Counted from the first letter of the stretch, positions 43,140 to 52,377 are shown. The stretch is DNA of 64,000 nucleotides from Holdemania massiliensis (GCF_022440805.1 NZ_JAKNTK010000001.1:1736001-1800000), one strand, 5' to 3'. Numbers and translations: made by a program. The notes: generated from the letters alone by a model not told the origin.

Positions 43140-43982
43140 ATGACAGTTCGTATTATTACTGATTCCACCACCGACGTCACACCCGCGGCAGCCCGGCAGC
43201 TCAACTTAGGCGTTGTACCGCTCAAGGTGCTGTTTGGTCAGGAGGAATACCGTGATGGAATCGATTTAACGATGGAGGAATTCTATACCAAGCTGACCAG
43301 CAATGATCAGCTGCCAACCACTTCGCAGCCTTCACCGAATGATTTTCTGACCGAATTTGAAAAGGCCAAAGCAGCCGGTGAAGAAATCGTTGTGCTGACG
43401 TTGTCCAGTCAGCTCAGCGGCACGTATCAATCCGCCCAGCTGGCTAAGGATTATTGTGAATATGAACCAATTTACATCGTCGACAGTTTATCGGCGACGA
43501 TCGGAACACAGCTGCTTTTGCGCGAGGCGATTGAGCTGCGGGATGCGGGTCAGTCGGCATCGCAGATTGCCCTGCGGCTGGAACAGCTCAAGGAACGCGT
43601 TACAATTCTGGCGGCGGTGGATACGCTGGAATATCTGGTTAAAGGCGGACGGCTGTCCAAGGCTGCAGGCTTCGCCGGATCTTTGCTTGGAATTCATCCG
43701 ATGATCACGCTGGCGGAAGGCAAAATCAGCGTTTTGGGCAAGGCCCGCGGCAAGAAAGCGACGCTGCAGCTGTTCTGGCAGCAGATGGAAAAACTGGGAA
43801 TGCCGGATCAAACTTTTGAGCCAATCTTTGGTTATACCGGAAATCGGGAAGCGGTTGAAGATCTGATCACCTTCATGGATGAAAAAGCGATTGTCAGTCC
43901 GCAGGTGTGCGGCGTCGGCAGCGTAATCGGAACGCATACCGGACCGGGTGTCAGTGCGATTGCCTATATCCGTCAGGCATAA
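43140..43982 (+). CDS. DegV/FakB-type fatty-acid-binding protein
   Basis: A 280-residue DegV-family protein. Members bind a fatty acid and present it to a fatty-acid kinase (FakA), as known from Staphylococcus. The N-terminal RIITDSTTDVTP, the DQLPTTSQPSPNDF loop near 60, LSSQLSGTYQSA near 88 (the carboxylate-binding Ser/Thr-rich site) and LEYLVKGGRLSKAAGF near 160 are family hallmarks. ATG 43140 is preceded by AAGGAGG; the longer frame from 43068 overlaps the promoter. A second DegV gene lies at 61245-62096. Confidence 0.9.
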   Translation: MTVRIITDSTTDVTPAAARQLNLGVVPLKVLFGQEEYRDGIDLTMEEFYTKLTSNDQLPTTSQPSPNDFLTEFEKAKAAGEEIVVLTLSSQLSGTYQSAQLAKDYCEYEPIYIVDSLSATIGTQLLLREAIELRDAGQSASQIALRLEQLKERVTILAAVDTLEYLVKGGRLSKAAGFAGSLLGIHPMITLAEGKISVLGKARGKKATLQLFWQQMEKLGMPDQTFEPIFGYTGNREAVEDLITFMDEKAIVSPQVCGVGSVIGTHTGPGVSAIAYIRQA

Positions 43983-43989
43983 ACGAAAT

Positions 43990-44029
43990 AACGTTGGAAA
44001 CATAAAGCTTGTTTTCCAGCGTTTTTTTA
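43990..44029 (+). terminator. terminator of degV
   Basis: AACGTTGGAAA (43990-44000) pairs with TTTCCAGCGTT (about 44013-44023), followed by a T-run. Confidence 0.75.
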
Positions 44030-44161
44030 TTTGTCATTTTTGATTGCGGCTTTGCAGGAACCCGCGACAACGACAGGGACTTTCGGTATCATAGAAGGCG
44101 TGATCGTGCTGATATTTCGGATGAGTCATCCTTTCTATTTATAGCTGAACAGAGTTTCGAC

Positions 44162-44263
44162 ACTCACCACACCGGGATCTGAAGTGTCAGATTTTCCCAT
44201 ATTTGAGCCGGCAGTGTTGAATCTTACTGGATCTAAAGATTTTTTGGGTGAATATCCTATAAT
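44162..44263 (+). promoter_or_regulatory. regulatory region upstream of the PTS regulator
   Basis: Before the regulator gene a perfect TATAAT lies at 44258-44263 without a good -35. A hairpin AATCTT/AAGATT with a T-run (about 44220-44245) sits just upstream. No -24/-12 (GG-N10-GC sigma-54) promoter was seen here. CACT (44161) and an AGTGTC copy near 44183 form a further inverted repeat. The rest of 44030-44296 holds no gene. Confidence 0.35.
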
Positions 44264-44296
44264 GAAGCCATCAGCCGATCTGAATGAGGTGAGAGA

Positions 44297-47050
44297 ATGA
44301 ATAAAACGAAGGAAGAGATTCTCATCTGGCTGAAAAACCAGACCCGGATTTACGGACTGACCCAGCTGGAACAACGAACGACGAAACAGATTGCCGAGCA
44401 ATTGAATCTATCGCGGACATTGACGAGTCAGTATCTGAACGAACTGTGCAAAGAGCATGCGTGCATTAAGATCAGCTCCCGTCCGGTGTATTATCTGGCT
44501 CGTGAAGAGCTGGAAACAAAGTATCAGGTTACGTTTGTGGATGAAGAATATTTCAATCTCGACGATCTGATGCAGGTGCTGAATCAGAAAACACCGCAGT
44601 GCCGGAATTTTGAAAAAGTGGTGGGTGCGGAAGGTTCATTGGCAGGTTGTATTGCCCAGCTGAAATCAGCGATGCAGTATCCCAGCGGTTTGACCGTAAT
44701 TTTGGAAGGGGAGCGCGGCAGCGGAAAACGTTTTCTTGCCCAGTCGGCATTTGAATTTCTTGCCGATCAGCATGCAATTTCCTCTTCAGCGCGGTTTGTA
44801 CGCCTGACGATCAGTCGGGAAATGTCCCAGCATCGTCAGCTGGTTGAGCTGTTTGGCGGGGAACTTGAAGGAAAACCCACAGAAGGGTTGATCGAAAAAG
44901 CGCGGGATGGGGTTGTCTATCTGGCTGAGGCCGATCAGCTGAGTGCGGAATGTCAGCTGAAGCTGGCTGAGCTGATCCGTTCCGGCAGCTATACGCGGAC
45001 CCATCAAACCCAGCCGGTTCTGAAAAATACCGCCCGCTTTATCCTTTCGCTGACCAGCCGTGCAGCACAAACGCTGCAGCCGGAGCTTCTGCTGAACATT
45101 CCGGTGCATTGCCAGATTCCCGCCTTTTCCCGCCGGCCGGTGCAGGAGAGGGAAGAACTGGTCATCCAATTGCTGCTGAAGGAACAGCGAAAACTGGGAC
45201 GCGAGATCCGCATGTCCGCCCGATTGTTCGGAGCACTGAGCGCCGATCTGCCGGAGCTGAATCTGGCTGAGCTGAACAATGGCTTAAAAACGATGTGCGC
45301 CGCGGCGTATTCCCAACAACCGCAGGCTTCCGTGCTGGTTTTAAAAGCCATGGATCTGCCGCCCGAGCTGTTTAGCCGATTGCCGTTAGGGCAAATGCTG
45401 AGACCGGCCGAATCAACGCCGCTGGCGATTGAACAGTTTCGCCGTCAGGATGGCAGCGATCAGATTTTAAAGCTGTTTGATCATCTGCTGGACAGCCATC
45501 GCGATTATTATAACAACCACCATGTGTTCGCTCAGTTTCTCGATCAGGGACTGGCGCGGATGCGGGAATATTACGATACGATTATCTTTGCGACAAAAGA
45601 AGAGGACAGCCGATTAGTCTGGATCGAAGCACAGATCCGCCATGAACTGGAGGCTCTGGATCTTGACCAGCGGCTGACGCTGCCGCCTAACTGCAGCTTT
45701 GTGCTGGCTCGCATGACCTGTGCCTTAGCCCGGATTCATTCCAGTTTGGCTTTGTGGGAAAGTCAGCGGCGGGAAGCTATTCAGCTGTGCCTGAACACGT
45801 TGCGCCAACAGCTTCCGGAAGCGGCATCGTTAGCAGAGGCTTTGATCGAAAAGCTCTGCGCCGGCCTGGAAATGCAATCACAGCCGTTAAACACAATCTT
45901 TCTTACGCTGAATCTGAGGTTCTACAACCAGGAACCGCTGCGTCGGCAAAGCTGCGGCATCATCATCAGTCATGGCTACTCCACGGCTTCCAGCATCGCG
46001 GATGCCGCGAATCAGCTTTTAGGAAAACGGATATTTGATGCGTTGGATATGCCGCTAGATACTGAGGTCAAAGCGATCGAAAAGAAACTGAACGATTTCA
46101 TTCGATTTCATTCCTATCTGCGTTCCTTGATTCTGCTCGTTGACATGGGTTCGCTGGAAGGTCTTGCCGAACATCTGGACTGCATGATGGAAGTCGGCAT
46201 CATCAACAACATTTCCACCGGTTTGGCGCTGGATATCGGAATGCGTTTAAGCCGCGGGGAAGAATTGGAAATGATTTTGAAATCAGCCTGTGAGAGCTAT
46301 CAGTGCCGCTATCGGATTCTGATGCGGAAGCAGAAAGAAAAAGCGATTGTGTTTACCAGCGATATTTCAATCAAGATCAGCGGCAAGTTGGCAGAGCTGT
46401 TTGCCCGCTCGCTCCCCCGGCCGCTCAACATCCGTTTTATTGAAGCTGATTATGCGACGCTGCAGTCTGCGGCACAGCGAGCATCGTTGTTTGATCGCTA
46501 CGAGGTTCTGCTTTTAATCGGTCCGTTAGGCTTTCATCCGGAAAACGTCAACACGATGGCGTTAGAGGATATCGTCAGCTTCCGGACGATGGAACCGCTC
46601 AATGAAGCGCTGGATGGGGAACTGAATGAGGCGGAGCTGGACTTGTTTCAGCAGCAGCTGTTAAAGAACTTCTCGCTACAAAGCTTAATGGAAAATCTGA
46701 CGATTCTCAATCCGGCGCGGCTGTTGGACTGTGTTTATGAAGCGGTCAGTGAACTGCAGCGGCAGATGCAGCGGCGCTTTCAAAGCCGGACGTTAGTCGG
46801 GATTTATATTCACGTCAGCTTTTTGATCGAACGGCTGGTCACCCGCACCGCGATTGAATCGCTGGCTGATCTGACGCCGTTTATCAGCGCGCACAGCGAC
46901 TTCATCGACCAGGTCAACATCAGCTTTGCGTCGCTGTTGAAAAATTACAACGTCACCGTTCCGATCGATGAGATTTCTTATCTTTACGATTATATCGAAA
47001 ATGATCGGCAGGATTTGACGAGAGGCAACATGCAGGAGGAAGGACTATGA
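44297..47050 (+). CDS. LevR-like PTS-regulated activator with degenerate AAA+ domain
   Basis: A 917-residue transcription factor of the LevR type. An N-terminal winged HTH (about 20-70: TKQIAEQLNLSRTLTSQYL) is followed by an AAA+ sigma-54-interaction-like domain (about 108-330), a PRD-like region (about 390-520), an EIIA-Man-like part (IIISHGYSTASSIADAAN near 555, with a His) and a C-terminal PRD (IYIHVSFLIERLVTR near 840). Walker A survives as GERGSGKR, but Walker B is YLAEAD where LevR has LDE. The GAFTGA loop between LFG and the next helix is missing. It starts a PTS operon and ends 4 bases into EIIA. Activity is probably set by PTS phosphorylation. Confidence 0.82.
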   Translation: MNKTKEEILIWLKNQTRIYGLTQLEQRTTKQIAEQLNLSRTLTSQYLNELCKEHACIKISSRPVYYLAREELETKYQVTFVDEEYFNLDDLMQVLNQKTPQCRNFEKVVGAEGSLAGCIAQLKSAMQYPSGLTVILEGERGSGKRFLAQSAFEFLADQHAISSSARFVRLTISREMSQHRQLVELFGGELEGKPTEGLIEKARDGVVYLAEADQLSAECQLKLAELIRSGSYTRTHQTQPVLKNTARFILSLTSRAAQTLQPELLLNIPVHCQIPAFSRRPVQEREELVIQLLLKEQRKLGREIRMSARLFGALSADLPELNLAELNNGLKTMCAAAYSQQPQASVLVLKAMDLPPELFSRLPLGQMLRPAESTPLAIEQFRRQDGSDQILKLFDHLLDSHRDYYNNHHVFAQFLDQGLARMREYYDTIIFATKEEDSRLVWIEAQIRHELEALDLDQRLTLPPNCSFVLARMTCALARIHSSLALWESQRREAIQLCLNTLRQQLPEAASLAEALIEKLCAGLEMQSQPLNTIFLTLNLRFYNQEPLRRQSCGIIISHGYSTASSIADAANQLLGKRIFDALDMPLDTEVKAIEKKLNDFIRFHSYLRSLILLVDMGSLEGLAEHLDCMMEVGIINNISTGLALDIGMRLSRGEELEMILKSACESYQCRYRILMRKQKEKAIVFTSDISIKISGKLAELFARSLPRPLNIRFIEADYATLQSAAQRASLFDRYEVLLLIGPLGFHPENVNTMALEDIVSFRTMEPLNEALDGELNEAELDLFQQQLLKNFSLQSLMENLTILNPARLLDCVYEAVSELQRQMQRRFQSRTLVGIYIHVSFLIERLVTRTAIESLADLTPFISAHSDFIDQVNISFASLLKNYNVTVPIDEISYLYDYIENDRQDLTRGNMQEEGL

Positions 47051-47460
47051 GAGAAATCATTCTAGCCTCCCACGGCGCTTTGGCGGCGGGGATGGCGGAT
47101 ACAGCCCAGATGATCATCGGCGATCAGCCGGGCTTAAGGGTATTGTCCCTGCAGCCGGGCAGTCATCCTGATGCTTTGAAGCGTCAGATTGAAAACTGGC
47201 TGGCTGAAACATCGGCGGACGAGGTTCTGATTCTCACAGATTTGTGGGGTGGCAGCGTCAATAATGCCTTGTTAGGTCTGACGCAGGATCCGCGCGTGCA
47301 TATCATCGCCGGCATGAATTTGAATCTGGTGCTGCAGCTGTGCCTGAGCCCCGAGCCGCTGGCGGACGTAATCCCTACGGCGCTGAAGGAGGCGCGGCAG
47401 GGGATGATCTACGGCAATGCCGTTCTGGCTTGTCCGCAAGCCGAAGACGAGCTGTTTTAA
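47047..47460 (+). CDS. PTS mannose-family EIIA component
   Basis: A 137-residue EIIA of the mannose/fructose/sorbose family. It takes phosphate from HPr-His on the His of LASHGALAAGM (near residue 9) and passes it to EIIB. LTDLWGGSVNNALL near 62 is the usual dimer/active-site segment. It overlaps the regulator stop by ATGA. Cytoplasmic. The substrate cannot be read from this subunit. Confidence 0.9.
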   Translation: MREIILASHGALAAGMADTAQMIIGDQPGLRVLSLQPGSHPDALKRQIENWLAETSADEVLILTDLWGGSVNNALLGLTQDPRVHIIAGMNLNLVLQLCLSPEPLADVIPTALKEARQGMIYGNAVLACPQAEDELF

Positions 47461-47525
47461 GCCGTCATGAACATGGAATTCACCGGAATGATCCGGAGAA
47501 ATCAGAAAAGAAAGGAGGAGTGAAA

Positions 47526-48026
47526 ATGATTAAGATGCTGCGAATTGACGACCGGCTGCTGCATGGTCAGGTGGTGTTCATGTGGACGAAGCAGTTAAAC
47601 ATTAAAGGCATTATCGTGGCCAATGATGAACTAGTCAACGATCCGATTCAGAGTCTGGCGATGAAGCTGGCGGTTCCGGAACATCTGAAGCTGCTGATCA
47701 AGACCATCGATGAAGCGGCCAAGCTGATCAATGATCCGCGGGCAACAGGCATGAATATTCTGGTCGTGATGAAAAATCCGATTGATGCGGCGCGTCTGCT
47801 GCACAAGATCGAGGACAAGGCTGTGATTGAGTGTGTCAATATCGGCAACAGCGGCCGGATTGACAAAGGGGATCGGATGATGATGACCAAGGAAGTCTAT
47901 GTTGACGCTGCCGACATTGCGGCGATTGAAGAGATTCTGGCAACGGGACTGCCGTTTGAAATTCAGATGATTCCGACAAGCAACAAAGTTCAGGTCAAAG
48001 AGGCGTTGAAAAACGTCAGAAAATAG
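47526..48026 (+). CDS. PTS mannose-family EIIB component
   Basis: A 166-residue EIIB-Man-type protein; the phosphorylated His is in IDDRLLHGQVVF near residue 14. It relays phosphate from EIIA to the sugar bound by EIIC/EIID. ATG 47526 is preceded by AGGAGG; a longer frame starting at 47340 lies within EIIA and is a shadow. Gap to EIIA is 65 bases, to EIIC 12 bases. Confidence 0.92.
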   Translation: MIKMLRIDDRLLHGQVVFMWTKQLNIKGIIVANDELVNDPIQSLAMKLAVPEHLKLLIKTIDEAAKLINDPRATGMNILVVMKNPIDAARLLHKIEDKAVIECVNIGNSGRIDKGDRMMMTKEVYVDAADIAAIEEILATGLPFEIQMIPTSNKVQVKEALKNVRK

Positions 48027-48038
48027 GGAGGGCTGTTT

Positions 48039-48836
48039 ATGACTTTGATTCAAGCACTTCTGATCGCTCTGGTAGCGGCACTGGGCCAGGCTGCCGGCGA
48101 TATCGGCGGCAACGTGATGGTCAACCGGCCGATCGTTCTGGCGCCGATTGTCGGTGCGATCTTAGGCGATTTACAACAAGGGTTAATGATGGGGGCTGCG
48201 CTGGAATTAATCTTCTTAGGCGTCGTTTCGATCGGCGGCGCAACGCCGTCGGATGCCAACATGGGTTCAGTATTGGGAACGGCTTTTGCCATGAGCATGC
48301 ATCAGGGCGTGGAGATCGCACTGGCGCTAGCAGTTCCGATCGGCATTCTCCAGCAGATGGTCAAGTATCTCATTTATTTCTTCCGTGCAACAACGATGCA
48401 CAAGGTCGAAGAATTTGCCGAGGCCGGCGATTTTGGAAAAATCACGCGCTTCCATTTCGGTCATTGCGCCCTGTATGCTGGCCTGTACGGTCTGATCGCT
48501 TTTGTTTCACTGCAGTTTGGCGCCAGTGCGATGCAGACATTGGTTGAGAAAATCCCGGCGATCATCATCACCGGGCTGGGCGCAGCCAGTCAGATGCTGC
48601 CGGCGGTCGGATTTGCACTGTTAATGAATATGCTTTGGGATAACCGGCTGTGCGTCTTCCTGTTTTTCGGATTCATCCTGTCCGTTTATCTGAATCTGCC
48701 GATCATCGCGATTGCCGGTATTGCCTTAACCATCGGAATTATTATGATCGTCCAGGATATCAGTGCCAGCCGCGGCCAGCGTACTGCCGTGCCAATGGAT
48801 GCCAAGAGTGAAGAGGAGGCGTTCTTCAATGAGTAA
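48039..48836 (+). CDS. PTS mannose-family EIIC component
   Basis: A 265-residue integral membrane permease of the mannose/fructose/sorbose PTS family. About seven hydrophobic segments are visible, with the conserved NRPIVLAPIVGAILGD and GAALELIFLGVVSIGGATPS near residue 30-65. Works with EIID in transport and phosphorylation. Overlaps EIID by 8 bases. Confidence 0.92.
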   Translation: MTLIQALLIALVAALGQAAGDIGGNVMVNRPIVLAPIVGAILGDLQQGLMMGAALELIFLGVVSIGGATPSDANMGSVLGTAFAMSMHQGVEIALALAVPIGILQQMVKYLIYFFRATTMHKVEEFAEAGDFGKITRFHFGHCALYAGLYGLIAFVSLQFGASAMQTLVEKIPAIIITGLGAASQMLPAVGFALLMNMLWDNRLCVFLFFGFILSVYLNLPIIAIAGIALTIGIIMIVQDISASRGQRTAVPMDAKSEEEAFFNE

Positions 48837-49641
48837 TGAAATGAAGCACGAAGAGAAAAAACTGATTCATCAGCTGTTCTGGCGTTCCTTTGCCCTGGAA
48901 GGCTCATTCAACTATGAAAAGATGCAGGCACTCGGCTTTGCCTGGGCGATGTTTCCCGCGATCAAGCTGTACTGCAAGACACCGCAGGAGCAGGTAGAGG
49001 CCTTAAAGCGGCATACCGCTTTCTTCAACATCACCCCGAATATCTGTACGTTCTCCCTAGGCATGGCGGCTTCCATGGAAAAGGAATATGCGCAGAAAAA
49101 GGATATGGATCCGGCTACAATCAATGCTGTTAAGGTTTCGCTGATGGGGCCGCTGTCAGGAATCGGCGATTCCTTCTTCTGGGGGACTTTCCGCGTGATC
49201 GCTGCCGGCGTCGGAATTTCGCTGGCTCAGCAGGGAAGCATTCTCGGTCCGATTTTATTCCTGCTTCTGTTCAATGTTCCGCATCTGATCATCCGATATT
49301 ACTGTACGGTATGGGGATATCAGCTGGGCAGCAAGTTTATCCAGACTTCGTATGAAAACGGTCTGGTTTCGCACATGAGCAAGCTGGCCACGGTCATCGG
49401 TCTGACGACAGTCGGTGCTATGATCGCAACGATGGTTACCTTCAATGTCGGCTTTAGTGCGCAAATTGGGGAAACGACGCTGGTGCTGCAGGACGTGTTC
49501 GACCAGATCATGCCGAAAATCCTGCCGCTGTTATTGACTCTGGGCGCCTTTGGTGCGATTCGCAAGGGTGTCAAAGTCAATACGGTAATTTTAGCAATCT
49601 TTGCGTTCGGTCTGATCGGAACCTTGATCGGTCTGCTATAA
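48829..49641 (+). CDS. PTS mannose-family EIID component
   Basis: A 270-residue EIID membrane protein. Family motifs: LFWRSFALEGSFNYEKMQ near 15, FFNITPNICTFSLGMAASME near 60, KVSLMGPLSGIGDSFFWGT near 95. GAGGAGG precedes ATG 48829; the frame upstream to 48763 is a shadow in EIIC. It completes a full EIIA-B-C-D set, so a hexose or N-acetylhexosamine is imported as phosphate ester. Confidence 0.93.
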   Translation: MSNEMKHEEKKLIHQLFWRSFALEGSFNYEKMQALGFAWAMFPAIKLYCKTPQEQVEALKRHTAFFNITPNICTFSLGMAASMEKEYAQKKDMDPATINAVKVSLMGPLSGIGDSFFWGTFRVIAAGVGISLAQQGSILGPILFLLLFNVPHLIIRYYCTVWGYQLGSKFIQTSYENGLVSHMSKLATVIGLTTVGAMIATMVTFNVGFSAQIGETTLVLQDVFDQIMPKILPLLLTLGAFGAIRKGVKVNTVILAIFAFGLIGTLIGLL

Positions 49642-49657
49642 TAATCTTAATCGACGG

Positions 49658-49687
49658 GCGGCTCGTTTTATCCGAGCCGCTTCTTCA
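49658..49687 (+). terminator. hairpin after EIID
   Basis: GCGGCTCG (49658-49665) pairs with CGAGCCGC (49673-49680); the tail is TTCTTC, a weak T-tract. A further 2-arm structure (CAGCGG near 49752 with CCCCGCTG near 49785) lies in the leader of the next gene. No riboswitch class was recognised between 49688 and 49881. Confidence 0.5.
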
Positions 49688-49881
49688 ATAAGAATCAATG
49701 AGGATTCTTTCACCTCGACCGGTGGCAAGCGGAATTACGAAAAACAAAAGAACGGCAGCGGTGGGCAAAGCGAAATCGGCATCCCCGCTGTCATGAAGTC
49801 AGTCCACACATCGATAGAGGGGTCGTCCTCGGTTCAAGGATCGAGCATGGATTGAAACAACTGAGAAAGGAGTTGGAAATC

Positions 49882-51102
49882 TTGCATCAAGAAACAAGTT
49901 CATTTTACAGCCGTCATATCGTCACGGAACAGGGTACAGTGGAAGGCGTACTGCAGATTAGCGGAGGGAAGATGACCGAGCTGATTCTCCATCCGACTGC
50001 ACAACAGATCGCCCAGGCGAAAGATTTTGGGGATGAGCGGATTTTTGTGGGAATCATCGACCTGCACAGCCACGGTTATCACAGCTGGTCAGCTAAGACG
50101 ATTGATTCTGAGGAGATTCAGGGATTATCTAAAATTCTGCCTTCTATCGGTGTTACCGCGACTCTGGCGACAACTACAGGCTGGAAGGAACATGAGATGG
50201 ACATGTTAAGCGCGATTGCCGGGGCTTTGGAGCAGGGAGTATCCGGAGCCAGGATTTTGGGAATTCATATGGAAGGCCCGTTTTTTAATCCGGATAAGCA
50301 CAATGCGACACCGCGCGGCGAGGTTATCCCGCCCAGTGTCCAAAAGTGCGAGGCTTATTGGCAGGCTGCGCGGGGAAAGATTCGCTATATGACGCTGGCG
50401 CCGGAAATTGAGGGTGCTGGTGAAACGATCCGCTGGCTGCGTGATCATAACATTGTTGCGGGTGCTGGACATACCCTCGCCAGTGATCAGCAGATGCAGA
50501 AAGCCATTGCCGAGGGCATTCAGGTCTCAATTCACACCGGCAATGCGATGCGTCAGATTGACCGCCGGGATATCGGAGCGCTGGGAGCGGCCTTACTGGA
50601 TCCCGATGTCCTCTGCGAGATCATCTGTGATTTCTATCATATCGCACCGCGAATGCTTGAAATCATGTTCCGGGTTAAAAACAACTTTGATAAATTCATC
50701 ATGATCTCCGATTCCGACACGCTTTCCGGTGTTGCACCGGGCACGTATTTCGCCTATGGCAAGCGCGTGAATGTGCATGCGGACGGCCGAATCCTTTTGG
50801 ATGACGGAACGATTTCCGGCAGCTCCAAATTTGTTTTGTACGGAATGGAGAATCTGATTGAAAAGCTGGGCATCCCAGCCCATATTGTCAGCCGGATGGC
50901 GTCGCTGAACCCAGCGAAGCTGTTGGGCATGGAGAATCAAAAAGGATCGATCGCAGCCGGCAAAGACGCTGATTTCTTCATTGTCAACGATCGTTATGAG
51001 GTGCAGGAAACCTGGGTCGAGGGCCGCTTGGTTTATAAGAACACCGATGTGATCGAAACGAATAAGCATTTTTCCCAGTTCTGCCGGAAACTGGATTCAT
51101 GA
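49882..51102 (+). CDS. NagA-like N-acetylhexosamine-6-phosphate deacetylase (copy 1)
   Basis: A 406-residue amidohydrolase. Metal and catalytic motifs: HxH in IIDLHSHGYHSW near 60, HMEGPFFNPDKH near 130, GAGHTLASDQQM near 193, HTGNAMRQIDRRDIG near 215, and ISDSDTLSG near 275 for the catalytic Asp. It removes the acetyl group from a 6-phospho-N-acetylated sugar. TTG 49882 has AAAGGAG upstream; TTG 49852 has no ribosome site. It is followed 15 bases on by a paralogue; the products of the mannose-family PTS upstream are the likely substrate. Confidence 0.8.
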   Translation: MHQETSSFYSRHIVTEQGTVEGVLQISGGKMTELILHPTAQQIAQAKDFGDERIFVGIIDLHSHGYHSWSAKTIDSEEIQGLSKILPSIGVTATLATTTGWKEHEMDMLSAIAGALEQGVSGARILGIHMEGPFFNPDKHNATPRGEVIPPSVQKCEAYWQAARGKIRYMTLAPEIEGAGETIRWLRDHNIVAGAGHTLASDQQMQKAIAEGIQVSIHTGNAMRQIDRRDIGALGAALLDPDVLCEIICDFYHIAPRMLEIMFRVKNNFDKFIMISDSDTLSGVAPGTYFAYGKRVNVHADGRILLDDGTISGSSKFVLYGMENLIEKLGIPAHIVSRMASLNPAKLLGMENQKGSIAAGKDADFFIVNDRYEVQETWVEGRLVYKNTDVIETNKHFSQFCRKLDS

Positions 51103-51117
51103 TAAGGAGGTCAGAGA

Positions 51118-52320
51118 ATGAAAATACGCTGCAATGAAATCGTAACTCCTACTGGGGTAATCGACGGATTAGTCGTCATCGAAAATAAAAGGATCGTCCA
51201 AATCGTGCCTGCGGAACAAATCACAGATACGCAATGGGATCAAGATTGGCAGGGGTATAAGCTGCTTCCGGGACTGATTGATATCCATACCCATGGGTAT
51301 TACGGCTATTCTGCACTCTCCGTCAAGCGTGAGGATTTCCATGCGCTTTCGCATTTGATGGCTGCGGTCGGCGTGACGAGTTATCTGGTAACGGCCGGGG
51401 ATCATAATGCCACAGAAATGGAAAATCTGAAAGCCATTGCCCAGGCGATTGAGGATCAGCGTCACGGTTTGAATCAGGAAGCGCGAATGCTGGGCATTCA
51501 TATGGAAGGGCCGTTCCTGAATCCCAACCGCCGCGGAGCCTTTCAGCCAGAGGAACTGTTAGCGCCCTCCATCACTAAAATGCAGGCTTATATGGAAGCC
51601 AGCCAAGGACAGATTCGCTATATGACCCTGGCGCCGGAGCTGGATCCCCAGGGGGAACTGATCCGTTTCTGCCGCACTCAGAATGTTTTGCTCAGCGGCG
51701 GCCATACTGTTGCGACCTATGATGAATACAATCAGGCGATAGCGCAGGGATTGTCCTGTTCCACCCATACCGGCAATGCGATGCGGCAGATGGATCGGCG
51801 CGAGCCGGGAGCGTATGGCGCAGCTCTACTTTCTGATAAAATTTACAGCGAAGTGATCTGCGATCTGTTTCACATCAGTCTGCCGATGCTTGAAATCATG
51901 TTCCGGATCAAACCGATGTCGGGTTTTATCATGATTTCCGATTCCGGACCGATGAGCGGAATGCCGTCCGGCACGTATACCATCCGCGGTCATCGCCGCA
52001 CGATCAGTGAAGCGGGATTGGTGCTGTTAGAGGATGGAACGATTGCGGGCAGCTCTAAGAACATGCTTTACGGCGTAAAGAACCTAGCGGAAATCTTGCA
52101 TAAGCCGATTACCGAGATTGTCAAAATGACCTCGGAAAACCCCGCCAGGCTGTTCAAGCTTGAACACAAGGGTGCGATTGAAGTAGGCAAGGACGCCGAT
52201 CTGATTGTCGTGGATCAGCAGTATCAGCTGATGAGCACGTTTGTCGAAGGGGTTGAGGCCTATCGGCAGCATGATCCAATGACCGTGAATCCGGATTTTT
52301 TAAACCCGGATGCAGCGTAA
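51118..52320 (+). CDS. NagA-like N-acetylhexosamine-6-phosphate deacetylase (copy 2)
   Basis: A 400-residue paralogue of the gene before. Motifs: LIDIHTHGYYGYSAL near 58, HMEGPFLNPNRRGAF near 130, SGGHTVATYDEYN near 195, HTGNAMRQMDRREPGAYGAAL near 219, and MISDSGPMSGMP near 280. AAGGAGGTCAGAGA precedes the ATG. The order of motifs matches copy 1, but the parts in between differ, so the copies are not recent. Different acetylated sugars, or a deacetylase pair, are possible. Confidence 0.8.
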   Translation: MKIRCNEIVTPTGVIDGLVVIENKRIVQIVPAEQITDTQWDQDWQGYKLLPGLIDIHTHGYYGYSALSVKREDFHALSHLMAAVGVTSYLVTAGDHNATEMENLKAIAQAIEDQRHGLNQEARMLGIHMEGPFLNPNRRGAFQPEELLAPSITKMQAYMEASQGQIRYMTLAPELDPQGELIRFCRTQNVLLSGGHTVATYDEYNQAIAQGLSCSTHTGNAMRQMDRREPGAYGAALLSDKIYSEVICDLFHISLPMLEIMFRIKPMSGFIMISDSGPMSGMPSGTYTIRGHRRTISEAGLVLLEDGTIAGSSKNMLYGVKNLAEILHKPITEIVKMTSENPARLFKLEHKGAIEVGKDADLIVVDQQYQLMSTFVEGVEAYRQHDPMTVNPDFLNPDAA

Positions 52321-52338
52321 CGAAACAAAGGAAAAAGA

Positions 52339-52377
52339 GAAAAAGAACTGCGGTCATTGCTGATCACAGTTCTTTTT
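52339..52377. terminator. bidirectional terminator between convergent genes
   Basis: AAAAGAACTG (52341-52350) pairs with CAGTTCTTTT (52367-52376); A- and T-runs flank it, so it serves both strands. It overlaps the end of the DUF3021 gene. Confidence 0.8.

Noticed and set aside
47340..47525. Upstream extension of EIIB into EIIA
   Set aside because: Arg/Gly-rich shadow frame; a strong AGGAGG lies just before ATG 47526.
49815..49850. Sequence resembling a tRNA T-arm (GGTTCAAGG)
   Set aside because: No acceptor or anticodon arm can be folded around it.
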